Positions 37,000 through 44,780 of a stretch of 64,000 nt of DNA are shown here, in pieces. This stretch comes from Rubripirellula tenax. Its GTDB lineage: Bacteria > Planctomycetota > Planctomycetia > Pirellulales > Pirellulaceae. Where the stretch lies: assembly GCF_007860125.1 (NCBI RefSeq), contig NZ_SJPW01000011.1, positions 1 through 64,000 on the forward strand. The letters are read 5' to 3'. A program made the position numbers and the translations under genes. A model generated the notes under the pieces. That model worked only from the letters and a program-made list of their open reading frames with translations. It did not search any database and was not told the origin of the DNA. Position 1 is the first letter of the stretch. Every line of letters begins with the position of its first letter.

Positions 37000-37014
37000 G
37001 AACAGTTTCTGTTC
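37000..37014. promoter_or_regulatory. Perfect palindrome, probable enhancer of the NtrC-type operon
   Basis: GAACAGTTTCTGTTC (6-bp arms around TTT). Its reverse reading contains ACAGAAACTGT, identical to the core of the czcBA palindrome at 20485-20503. Its centre is about 164 bases upstream of the predicted start of the kinase operon. Confidence 0.65.
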
Positions 37015-37060
37015 CTTTGATTGCTGAATCCTCGCCTCGTCCCCAATTGTCCATCAGCCC

Positions 37061-37492
37061 CTACGGCAACAACGCGGCGAGTTTGTTCTTCGCGAAATCT
37101 CGAATCTCGTCACGGACTCGGCGGTACTGGTCGAGGGCTTCTTCTTCGCTGGCTGCTTCCTTGGCGAGCTTGGGGGGATCGTCGAAGCCGACGTGAACCA
37201 ACTTGGCTTTCGTTAGGAACGCTGGGCAGTTCTCGTCTGCGTGACCGCAAACGGTGATAACCAGGTCGAGAGGAACATCGGCAAGACTACTGGCCAGCTT
37301 GGACGAATAGGCTGAAATATCCACGCCAGCTTCTTTCATCACCTGCATCGCGTTGGGGTTCATCCCGTGAGCCTCGATGCCTGCCGAGTACGCTTCGATC
37401 GTGTCGCCGTGGAAATGTCGTGCCCAACCCTCGGCCATCTGGCTACGACAAGAGTTGCCGGTACACAGAAACAGAACATTCTTTTTGGTCAT
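37061..37492 (-). CDS. arsC: Arsenate reductase, thioredoxin-coupled LMW-phosphatase type
   Basis: A 143-residue enzyme with the P-loop CTGNSCRS (C10-S17) and the redox pair C82 and C89 (VCGHADENC), the numbering of the Staphylococcus pI258 ArsC family. It reduces arsenate to arsenite using thioredoxin through a C10-C82-C89 relay. Last gene of the ars operon, 24 bases after arsA. Confidence 0.96.
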   Translation of the reverse strand: MTKKNVLFLCTGNSCRSQMAEGWARHFHGDTIEAYSAGIEAHGMNPNAMQVMKEAGVDISAYSSKLASSLADVPLDLVITVCGHADENCPAFLTKAKLVHVGFDDPPKLAKEAASEEEALDQYRRVRDEIRDFAKNKLAALLP

Positions 37493-37516
37493 CGGTTTCT
37501 GCCTTGGGTTGCTTTT

Positions 37517-39292
37517 CTATTGAGTGAGAGTTGAATCCGCCGCGACGATGCGACGCAATCCAGCGAGGCCAGTCGGCGGCTCGCTTTGCCAAGGAACCAG
37601 TGCAACGCGAGTCGCTAGCGTCTGTTGAACTTCGTCAATGAACGGCAACTCGTGATGCTGACGCCGACGCAAAGCCGGATCAGTCACCGCCAACGGCACC
37701 AGACTTTGGTTGATGACCCACGCGAACGGTTCGATCTCCGCACGCCGCAAGTCCTGCTGCAATCGTGCGGCTTCGTGAACCGGCGTCGCTTCGGGCAACG
37801 TCACCACCAACACTCGCGTAAAGTCAGGGTCACGCAATCGCGGCAACAACTTCTCAACTGACTCAGGCATTTGGCTCGCTTGGCGAGTTACTTCACGATG
37901 GTAAGCCAACGCCGAATCGAGCAACAAGATCGTGTGCCCCGTCGGTGCGGTGTCGAGAACGACGAAACGGTCTGCACCCTCCGAGACGGCTTTGGCGAAC
38001 GCACGGAACACGGCGATCTCTTCAGTACATGGCGAACGCAAGTCTTCTTCGAGCAGTGCTTTGCCCTGTGGGTCCAAGTCCTTCCCAGCCGTCTGCATGA
38101 CTTCGGCGGTGTAGTCGGCGGTCTCTTGAGCCGGGTCGATTCGCCCCACTGTCAAACCGGCGAGTTCGTCCGCCGCGATCGTCGCTGAAACGTGAGCCGC
38201 TGGATCGGTCGTCGAAAGGTGCACGTCGAAACCACGTTCGGCCAACGCAACGGCTACGGATGCCGCGACCGTTGTTTTCCCCACTCCACCTTTGCCCATC
38301 GCCAAAATCACGCCGTGACCAACGGCGGCGAGTTCATCAATCAACGAACCAAGACCACCTGGATGCGAGTCGATTGCAGGAGCTTCGATATCCTCATCAG
38401 TGGTCAAGTCAGTGGGTTTGCCGAGGCGACGCAGCGAATCAACGCCCATCAATCCGCTGGACGCCAGCGAAACCGATGAACGATCCAAGCCAGCAATTGA
38501 GTCTGGCATCGACGCGACCGCTTCGTCACCTCGACGCTGCATCGCCGTTGCGATCTCGTCCGTTGGTGTCTGGCTAGTGAAGACGCCGTTGACGATCAAG
38601 TGCTGATTGCGAACGCCCAGTTCTTGCAACTCGCTGCTCGTCCGAGCTGCTTCGCGAAACGCTGACGGTTCGGGACGTGTGACCAAAACCAAAGTCGTGC
38701 AGTCGCCGTCGGCCAGTGCGCGGGCGGTTTGTTTGTAGATCAACGTCTGAGCCTGCAAGCCAGCGAGTGGCCCGAGGCACGACGTACCTGTCGTATTGTT
38801 TTCGATGTATCCCGACCAAGCCGACGGCAACGTCAACAAACGCAACGTGTGTCCGGTCGGTGCTGTATCAAAAACGACGTGATCGAACTGCGACGTTGCC
38901 TCTTTGTCACCCAGCAACTTTGCGAACTCATCGAACGCTGCAATCTCAAGCGTACACGAACCCGAAAACTGCTCTTCCATGCTCGCGACCGCCGCGTCCG
39001 GCAACACGCCACGATAAGGACCAACCATCCGTTCGCGGTACTCGTGAGCTGCCGCCTCGGGGTCGAGGTTCATCGCAAACAAGTTGGGTACCGACTCAAT
39101 CGGTGTCGGAGTACTCCCCAGCAGCGTTCCAAGCACCTCGTCAAGGTTCGATGCCGGATCAGTCGAAACGAGCAACACTCGCAAACCACGATCGGCCAAC
39201 TGAACCGCGCTCGCGCACGCCATCGACGTTTTGCCAACGCCGCCTTTGCCGGTGAAGAACAAGTTTCGAGTGGGCTGATTGAGAAATTGCAT
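37517..39292 (-). CDS. arsA: Arsenite-stimulated ATPase ArsA
   Basis: A 591-residue ATPase made of two homologous halves, each with a P-loop (GKGGVGKT at 15-22 and 333-340). The three metalloid-binding cysteines of classical ArsA are at exactly the same numbers: C113 (GSCTLEI), C172 (TSCLGPL) and C422 (SPCTEEI). It energises an arsenite channel (ArsB or Acr3), but no such gene is present in this window. ATG 39292 starts the first P-loop domain. Confidence 0.95.
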   Translation of the reverse strand: MQFLNQPTRNLFFTGKGGVGKTSMACASAVQLADRGLRVLLVSTDPASNLDEVLGTLLGSTPTPIESVPNLFAMNLDPEAAAHEYRERMVGPYRGVLPDAAVASMEEQFSGSCTLEIAAFDEFAKLLGDKEATSQFDHVVFDTAPTGHTLRLLTLPSAWSGYIENNTTGTSCLGPLAGLQAQTLIYKQTARALADGDCTTLVLVTRPEPSAFREAARTSSELQELGVRNQHLIVNGVFTSQTPTDEIATAMQRRGDEAVASMPDSIAGLDRSSVSLASSGLMGVDSLRRLGKPTDLTTDEDIEAPAIDSHPGGLGSLIDELAAVGHGVILAMGKGGVGKTTVAASVAVALAERGFDVHLSTTDPAAHVSATIAADELAGLTVGRIDPAQETADYTAEVMQTAGKDLDPQGKALLEEDLRSPCTEEIAVFRAFAKAVSEGADRFVVLDTAPTGHTILLLDSALAYHREVTRQASQMPESVEKLLPRLRDPDFTRVLVVTLPEATPVHEAARLQQDLRRAEIEPFAWVINQSLVPLAVTDPALRRRQHHELPFIDEVQQTLATRVALVPWQSEPPTGLAGLRRIVAADSTLTQ

Positions 39293-39311
39293 GACGCTTC
39301 TCCTGAGGTAG

Positions 39312-39370
39312 TGTGGCCGAACGCTCCGCGGTCGCAACCTTAAAAACCGACCGCGGAGCGTTCGGCCACA
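39312..39370. repeat. Perfect 23-bp inverted repeat between arsD and arsA
   Basis: Arms 39312-39334 and 39348-39370, spacer 13 bases. Core GCCGAACGCTCCGCGGTC. No T-run follows, so it is not a clear terminator. Like the czcB/czcA repeat it sits inside an operon between two genes. A shorter similar core, CCGCTCCGCGGTC, occurs at about 35609-35621. Confidence 0.85.
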
Positions 39371-39386
39371 TTGATTTCAAATTCAA

Positions 39387-39761
39387 CTAACAGCAACCCG
39401 TATCGCCACCACAGCAACCCGAGTCGTCGGCCATGGGCAGCGTTGCCTTCGGCTTCATCGCCGTGCCGGTCCACATCGCAAGGTTTTCACGCGATGGGTA
39501 CTCACTACGGCTGACAACACGGTCGTCAACGATGACCAGCGGCAAGCACTCGACGCCCTCGTCAGCGAGCATCTTTTTCACCGTCGCATTTTTGGCGAAC
39601 TCGGAGGGGTCTTGAGCCAAGTTGAATCGAATGACATCGTGGCCTTGTTCTTTAAGCCAATCGAGATCAGCGGAAAACTTCGGCAACACGGGATCAACTT
39701 GCGGCCCGCAAACTCCCGTCGAGCAACACATGGCCTTGTCGTAAATCTGAACTTTGGTCAT
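39387..39761 (-). CDS. arsD: Arsenite metallochaperone ArsD
   Basis: A 124-residue thioredoxin-fold protein with the As(III)-binding triad C12, C13 and C18 (MCCSTGVCG) and C-terminal vicinal pairs (GCCGGDTGCC). ArsD delivers arsenite to ArsA. It lies between arsR and arsA on the same strand. ATG 39761 gives the normal family length. Confidence 0.95.
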   Translation of the reverse strand: MTKVQIYDKAMCCSTGVCGPQVDPVLPKFSADLDWLKEQGHDVIRFNLAQDPSEFAKNATVKKMLADEGVECLPLVIVDDRVVSRSEYPSRENLAMWTGTAMKPKATLPMADDSGCCGGDTGCC

Positions 39762-39807
39762 CCTAAATTCCTTGGTTGAGAGAGCTTCTATGAACGCAAT
39801 ACATCGT

Positions 39808-39827
39808 CTATCGCCGATAGGCGATAG
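39808..39827. promoter_or_regulatory. Perfect palindrome between arsR and arsD
   Basis: CTATCGCC-GATA-GGCGATAG. It shares TATCG/CGATA with the operator upstream of arsR and may be a second ArsR site, or an RNA hairpin separating arsR from arsDAC expression. Confidence 0.5.
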
Positions 39828-39847
39828 GTCGGGGCAAAAAAACACCG

Positions 39848-40174
39848 TCACAATCCTGCGACGAGTTTCTTGAGTTGATCCAATTTGTCTGGGTTGATGC
39901 AGTAACAAACCTTCGGCCCATCGACTTCGCCCTGGATCAGCCCCGACTCTTTCAAAATCTTTAAGTGCTGAGAAACCGTTGATTGAGCGAGTGGCAGACA
40001 ATCCACGATCTCGCCGCAAACGCAGGCTTCGCGGCCGATCAGCAAACGCACGATTTGCACGCGGGCCGGGTGGGCGATCGCCCAAGCCAGTTTCGCAAAC
40101 ACCTCCGCCGTCGGATCAGCCTTCAGCTTCACCGGTGTCGAATCGCAAGGTTTTTTGGTGGGTCGCTTCGCCAT
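39848..40174 (-). CDS. arsR: Arsenic-responsive repressor ArsR
   Basis: A 108-residue winged-helix repressor with the ArsR metalloid site [10 protein letters not shown] (C51, C53, with C59), recognition helix [17 protein letters not shown] and wing [11 protein letters not shown]. Released from DNA by arsenite. First gene of arsR-arsD-arsA-arsC, 86 bases before arsD. Confidence 0.95.
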   Translation of the reverse strand: MAKRPTKKPCDSTPVKLKADPTAEVFAKLAWAIAHPARVQIVRLLIGREACVCGEIVDCLPLAQSTVSQHLKILKESGLIQGEVDGPKVCYCINPDKLDQLKKLVAGL

Positions 40175-40184
40175 TGAGTTCCTT

Positions 40185-40232
40185 TATCGCTTATCTACGA
40201 TGAACGATAGCAGTGTTCGGGGAACGTGTCAA
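40185..40232 (-). promoter_or_regulatory. Promoter and operator of the ars operon
   Basis: Minus strand: TTGACA (40232-40227), 17 bases, TATCGT (40209-40204). A 25-base imperfect palindrome with ends TATCG and CGATA (9 of 11 arm positions paired) spans 40185-40209, covering the -10 element, as expected for ArsR repression. Confidence 0.75.
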
Positions 40233-40344
40233 ACTGCGGTTTCGCCGATTGCTTGAAAACAGCGTCAGGCAAGGCCCAGGCATCTCACCCAAACCCGAGT
40301 GACGGCATCTGAATCGAGGCATCGCCAAAAACTTGAGACGCTGA

Positions 40345-41952
40345 TCACTGCCCGCCGAACGACGCGCCCCGGATGCCGTCGCCGTCGGTGTAGTCGACGG
40401 GCGAATCCAGTCCGCCGGTCAGAAGCAGACCGTCGACCTTGGACGCGGCTTGGGCGAGATTGCCTCGGGATTGAATCAGTCGAATCGACGATTCGTAGTA
40501 GCTGCGTCTGACGATCAGAACTTGCAGGAAGTCCAGTTCGCCAGCTCGATAGGCTTCCTCGGACAGTTCGAGACTCTTCTTCGCTTGAGGAATGATCTCG
40601 TCTTCGTATTTGCGAACGGACTTCATCGCCGTTTCAAATTCCTGGGCCGCGCGGGCAAGTCGTGAGCGGATCGACTGCTCAATCCGCTGGACTTCTTGGG
40701 TCGCGCGGACATAGTCCGAATACGCCGCCGAGATGTTGCCCGAGTTCTTGTTCCAAACGGCGATGGGAGCCGACAGTTGGACGTTGATCATCCCGTGATC
40801 GGTTGCGTCGTCATATCCCGCACCCAAATGTGCCGTCACGTTGGAGATCGGTTGGGCCTGCTGGCGACGATGCAACGCTTGCTTCTCACAAACGATCGCC
40901 TGCGCCGCAGTGAGTTCGGGGCTTTGTGCCAGAATCTCTGTGTAAGCGAAGTTCCAGTCGGGCGTGTCGATCGGAGTGCTCATGTCGGCGACTAGGCGAG
41001 CGGGTGCTGAATCTTGCATTCCCGCGATCGCGGCCAAGTCTTGCCATGCACCTTGGTAGGCCACTTCGGCCTGTTCGGCCGCGAGCGTGACTTCGCTCAA
41101 CAACGTCCGAGCTTGCAACGTTTCGATCAGCGTTCCTTCTTCTGCTTCCTGGCGATCCTCCGCAACCTGCACTCCTCGCTGAGCGACGTCGGCAAAGGCC
41201 AGCGTTGCATCGACTTGCTGTTGAGCGGCGATGGCTTCAAAGAATCGGACGCGAACGTCCGTCAGCACGCGGTAACGCTGGGTTTCGTTTTCGGCCGCTT
41301 GTGCTCGCTGGGTATGACCAAGCACGTCGCGATTGAGTTGTAGTTTGTTACCACGGACAAATTCCTGCTCGACGAAGACACCGTGTTGGTCGGTGTTGCG
41401 GTCGGCGATCTGCTGGCCGAAGTAGCCCAGCGTCGGGTTGGGACGAGTGCCGACCTGATGACGCAGTCCGGCTGCCTTGCTGGTGGTCGCTTGAGCCGAC
41501 AAAAGTGCGGGATTGTTGCCCAGTGCTAGTGCTTCAATGTCGGCAAGCGTGTAGCCAGCCGATTCCATTACGTAGTCATTGCCGTCAAATGCCACGTTAG
41601 ATTCAAAAGCCGCGATCGGCTCAATGGTAAACGGCTCGATGTTCGAAGCTCGCAAGTTGCTGTCGGCTACTTTCCGCCCGTCACTATCATTGGCGAGACC
41701 ATCGTCCATCGCCAGTTCGTCCGTCTCATCAGCAACGCCATCGTCAGCTGACGTGTCGTCATCAAAGTAGGCGACGGTATCGACGAATGCTAGTGCTGCG
41801 TCGTCCGGCGAGCCGTTTGCCGAAAGCATGGACGACGATCCAGCGACCGAGCCGGTGTGGCGGGCGAGTTGCCGCGAAGGACCATTCACGCCGGCACAAC
41901 CAGCGATTGCCAAAAAGCAGGAAATGGTCAGTGGAAAGGTGAGCTTTTTCAT
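40345..41952 (-). CDS. TolC/CzcC-type outer-membrane efflux lipoprotein
   Basis: A 535-residue outer-membrane factor: lipobox ending in AIAGC, then an unusual acidic insert (about 50-95, rich in Asp), then two OEP repeats with the coiled-coil tunnel (about 130-515; LADIEALALGNNPALL and VRRSYYESSIRLIQSRGNL). It would form the outer-membrane channel for an RND pump such as czcBA at 20.6-25.4 kb, or for the DevBCA-like exporter. It stands alone upstream of the ars operon on the same strand. Confidence 0.9.
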   Translation of the reverse strand: MKKLTFPLTISCFLAIAGCAGVNGPSRQLARHTGSVAGSSSMLSANGSPDDAALAFVDTVAYFDDDTSADDGVADETDELAMDDGLANDSDGRKVADSNLRASNIEPFTIEPIAAFESNVAFDGNDYVMESAGYTLADIEALALGNNPALLSAQATTSKAAGLRHQVGTRPNPTLGYFGQQIADRNTDQHGVFVEQEFVRGNKLQLNRDVLGHTQRAQAAENETQRYRVLTDVRVRFFEAIAAQQQVDATLAFADVAQRGVQVAEDRQEAEEGTLIETLQARTLLSEVTLAAEQAEVAYQGAWQDLAAIAGMQDSAPARLVADMSTPIDTPDWNFAYTEILAQSPELTAAQAIVCEKQALHRRQQAQPISNVTAHLGAGYDDATDHGMINVQLSAPIAVWNKNSGNISAAYSDYVRATQEVQRIEQSIRSRLARAAQEFETAMKSVRKYEDEIIPQAKKSLELSEEAYRAGELDFLQVLIVRRSYYESSIRLIQSRGNLAQAASKVDGLLLTGGLDSPVDYTDGDGIRGASFGGQ

Positions 41953-42459
41953 GGCATCCGTGCGCAGCAAAGAAGTGAATGACAACACGCAAGCGCTCCC
42001 AACCTGCTTCCTTGCCAGTGGGACGATCGTCGTGTTTGTTGTGAATGCCTTGTTGGGAGTAATCGGCTTGACCGAATCGAACCTTCGGAGCGGTTCGTTG
42101 CGAACGACAGAATGGAACCAACCGTCATCGGGAAACCCGCACAGCCCGAACAGATTGCCGGAGAAGGGTTTCCGGAGAAGGGTTTCCGGAAATGCAAAAA
42201 CAGCGACCTGACGCAAGGCACAAATTCTGTCCACGGCTATGGATATTCTCTATTCACCATTTCCATTCAGGATGCGACATACTCCGACTCGCAACTCGAT
42301 TGCGTCGGCAATTCGCGTGGTTCCATGCAAAGTTGTGAGGCGGCAATCGGTTCGGCATTCGTTTTGTTTTAGATTCGCGATCAACGCTTTGGGATTTTAT
42401 AAAAGTCAACGGGCGATTTTGCCCAATCCCCCATCCAGCAACCATCATGGGACTCTGAT
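41953..42459. other. Intergenic region upstream of the outer-membrane factor and YceI-like remnant
   Basis: About 500 bases without a gene. Contains a 14-bp tandem duplication (CCGGAGAAGGGTTT at 42157-42170 and 42171-42184). At about 42217-42234 the minus strand reads GTGGACAGAATTTGTGCC, an imperfect relative of the czcBA enhancer palindrome. No matching -24/-12 element was found. Confidence 0.45.
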
Positions 42460-42846
42460 ATGCGTTGTTTCACGATTGTCTTCACTGTCGCCGTCGTCGT
42501 GGGCCTGACCACGCCAGCCATTGCGGTCGCACAAGAATCGACTGCGACGACGCCTTCTTTTCAGCCCGCTGATGTGCAGACGCAGGCCAGCAAGATTTAC
42601 GGCTTTGTCGAAAAGACCGGACTTGGGCATCAACATTTGGGATCAGGTAGAAGCAAGGTCGCATCGACGCGTGTGGGACCAAATCCCGAGCTGTCGGAGG
42701 TGATCCCGAGCACGAAGCCAACCGAGGATACAAAGAAAACCGCGTCTTTCGCGGACTCAGGCCAGTCAGAGATGACCGGCCAATGGGCGCTGAGGGACTC
42801 GAACCCCCGACCCTCTCGGTGTAAACGAGATGCTCTAACCAACTGA
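42460..42846 (+). pseudogene. Truncated YceI-like secreted protein gene abutting tRNA-Val
   Basis: The frame starts with a good signal peptide (to about residue 24, AIAVAQ) and then DVQTQASKIYGFVEKTGLGHQH, which resembles the start of planctomycete YceI-like proteins. After about residue 58 the similarity stops and the frame runs through low-information sequence into the tRNA gene. The rest of the family domain (normally well over 150 residues) is missing. A deletion or integration breakpoint next to the tRNA is the likely cause. Confidence 0.5.
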
Positions 42847-42857
42847 GCTAAGCGCCC
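42785..42857 (-). tRNA. tRNA-Val (anticodon TAC)
   Basis: 73 bases that fold into a full cloverleaf: 7-bp acceptor (GGGCGCT/AGCGCCC), D stem GCTC/GAGC, anticodon stem TCTCG/CGAGA with loop TTTACAC, T-loop TTCGAGT. No encoded CCA. Confidence 0.97.
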
Positions 42858-42951
42858 GCTGTGCACGACTGCGGAATTTTGGGTTTGGCTTCGGCGATTT
42901 TGCAATCGCCGGTCTTTTCAAGCCTGTTTTTCACGCGCAAACTTCTGCGGC

Positions 42952-43146
42952 CTAGCGGCTCAACAGGCGGGTTCGGCGGGCGCGGCGTTCGGCTCGCAAG
43001 CGTGCGCGGCGGTTGGTTTCACTTGGCTTTTCGTAGTATTCGCGGCGGCGCATCTCTTTCTTGATGCCGCTACGCTCGACCAATTTCCGAAATCGGCGGA
43101 CAGCTTCTTGGATCGTTTCCCTGTCCCGAACTACTAACTTAACCAT
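42952..43146 (-). CDS. rpsU: 30S ribosomal protein bS21
   Basis: A 64-residue basic protein beginning [10 protein letters not shown], with the bS21 core [18 protein letters not shown] followed by [13 protein letters not shown] and an Arg-rich tail. It binds the 30S platform near the 16S anti-SD region. ATG 43146 has a GGAG ribosome site seven bases upstream. The longer frame upstream is not part of the family. Confidence 0.96.
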   Translation of the reverse strand: MVKLVVRDRETIQEAVRRFRKLVERSGIKKEMRRREYYEKPSETNRRARLRAERRARRTRLLSR

Positions 43147-43557
43147 CTTTGCTCCGAATTCATCTGAGAGAATTTTCTCCCCAACTGAGGGAATTGCAAT
43201 GGAATCCGCCACTTGGCGGGCACGCGCGTGGCGGCAGTTTAGCCGTTTGACCCCAATTTCAGCAATGGCCATACGCCCGTCCTTACTGACTTTTCCGGTC
43301 GGCAGGATTTGCCCGGACGCGTCAGTTTAAAAGCTAAATGACGACACCACTGTTCGGGAAGGTCGGGGTGACCGCTAGAGACGGAAAAAGCGGCAATCTT
43401 TACCAGCTTTGACGGATCGTTGCGATCGGTTCGGGGGTGCCGAATGACGCAAGAACGGCCGATCTGAATTCAAAGACCGGGTCGGTTTTTCGACTTGGTC
43501 GCGTCGGCAGAGTTCGGATCGCTCTGCCGTAACCCGAATTTTCACCCCGAGTCGTCG
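43147..43557. other. Intergenic region upstream of rpsU
   Basis: About 410 bases between rpsU (minus) and a small plus-strand gene. It should hold both promoters. I see no high-quality hexamers, terminator or RNA gene. Confidence 0.4.
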
Positions 43558-43737
43558 ATGTCGCCCACTCCCACATCCCAGGTTGCTGATCAAGAGCCTG
43601 GTCACTTGCTTCGCGACTTGGAGCGACGCCAGGACGATGTTCTTAGCCAATTGGATGCACTTGATGCCAAGCTGACGGAAGTCCTTCGCGGTCTGGGTGT
43701 GACCATGGAAGACGAAATTGACGAGACGTTGGTTTGA
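43558..43737 (+). CDS. Small coiled-coil protein
   Basis: A 59-residue acidic protein. The central HLLRDLERRQDDVLSQLDALDAKLTEVLRGL has heptad spacing and should form a short coiled coil. No signal peptide or known domain. ATG 43558 is preferred to the upstream frame start. Convergent with the VWA-protein gene, 20 bases away. Confidence 0.55.
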   Translation: MSPTPTSQVADQEPGHLLRDLERRQDDVLSQLDALDAKLTEVLRGLGVTMEDEIDETLV

Positions 43738-43756
43738 GCTACATTCGCAATCGTCG

Positions 43757-44767
43757 TTAGTCTTTGGCAATCGTGATCTGAGCGACGAGCAGGGCGATTG
43801 CCGGCGCTAAGAACCATACGAAACGTGCTTCGTAGCCGTCCACTTTCGTCGTCTCGAATTCTTGTTGTTCGACCGTCGCGATATAGCCGTGGTACACATC
43901 GGCCATATTCACTTGTTTCGTTCCGGCTGGAATGTAGGCGCCGCCCGTTTCGGTTGCGACGCGAGCTAGTATGTCGCCATTCAGTTTCGAAAGCACCGTT
44001 TCGCCGTCGTGCTGCACAAACGTTGAACGGCCTGTTCGCGTCTTGACGGGAATTCGTGCTCCTGCGTCGAGATCGCCCAATCCGATCGTGAAGATCGTGA
44101 TTCCCTTTTCTTCTTTGGCCCGTTTGGCCGCTTCGACGGGCTTGCTCTCCATGTCTTCGCCGTCCGTCACCAACACCATTGCTTTATGTTCGTTGGTTTG
44201 GGTCAAGTAGCCTACCGCAGCAACCGTGATGGCGTCGCCTAGACGCGAGCCACCGCGAACCAGGTTATCGGGGCCGACTTCATCCAATCTTGACTTGAAA
44301 TCGTCATAGTGGCTGGTCATGGGAATTTGCTGTTTGACTTCGCCGGCAAATAAAACCAGTCCGACTCGATCGCCAGCCATTTCGTCGATCGTGTCTTTGA
44401 TCATCTGTTTGGCGCGGTCCAGTCGCGATGGAGTGACGTCTTCGGCAAGCATGCTTCGCGATACGTCGAGAACAAACATGACTTCGATTCCTGATTGGGG
44501 AACCGGGCGTGACACTTGTCCCCAACGCACGTCCAGCAAGGCAGCAACTAACAGTGCCAGCGATGTGATGGCCAAAGCGAGTGACGCCGCATTTCGAATT
44601 TGATTCGTTCGGCCGAGCACGCGCTGGCGCATTTCAGATGTGACGAATTTTGTGGCGGCACGACGTGCCGAAGCCATCGACAACAACCAAATCAATGCGA
44701 CCGCGAGCACGACCCAAAGGAGGTGCATGCGAAGCGGCGATCCGATTTGTAGTTCACTGAGGCTCAT
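43757..44767 (-). CDS. BatB-like VWA-domain membrane protein
   Basis: A 336-residue protein with two N-terminal helices (about 13-33, 62-80), a von Willebrand A domain with MIDAS DVSRS (and TDGED), and a C-terminal helix. Bat proteins act with MoxR ATPases in envelope or oxidative-stress functions. Last gene of the MoxR-DUF58-BatD-BatA-BatB operon, 13 bases after the paralogue upstream. Confidence 0.88.
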   Translation of the reverse strand: MSLSELQIGSPLRMHLLWVVLAVALIWLLSMASARRAATKFVTSEMRQRVLGRTNQIRNAASLALAITSLALLVAALLDVRWGQVSRPVPQSGIEVMFVLDVSRSMLAEDVTPSRLDRAKQMIKDTIDEMAGDRVGLVLFAGEVKQQIPMTSHYDDFKSRLDEVGPDNLVRGGSRLGDAITVAAVGYLTQTNEHKAMVLVTDGEDMESKPVEAAKRAKEEKGITIFTIGLGDLDAGARIPVKTRTGRSTFVQHDGETVLSKLNGDILARVATETGGAYIPAGTKQVNMADVYHGYIATVEQQEFETTKVDGYEARFVWFLAPAIALLVAQITIAKD

Positions 44768-44780
44768 GTGTTACCCAAAG

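Larger units (their letters stand above)
36603..37060. other. Regulatory region between arsC and the kinase gene
   Basis: About 460 bases with no convincing gene. Contains a -24/-12 promoter (36854-36869, minus strand) and the palindrome at 37000-37014. Adjacent bases 36987-36996 form a further small palindrome TGTCCAGACA. Confidence 0.6.

Noticed and set aside
42630-42905. Minus-strand reading frame across the tRNA
   Set aside because: It is a translation of the tRNA-Val gene and its flanks.
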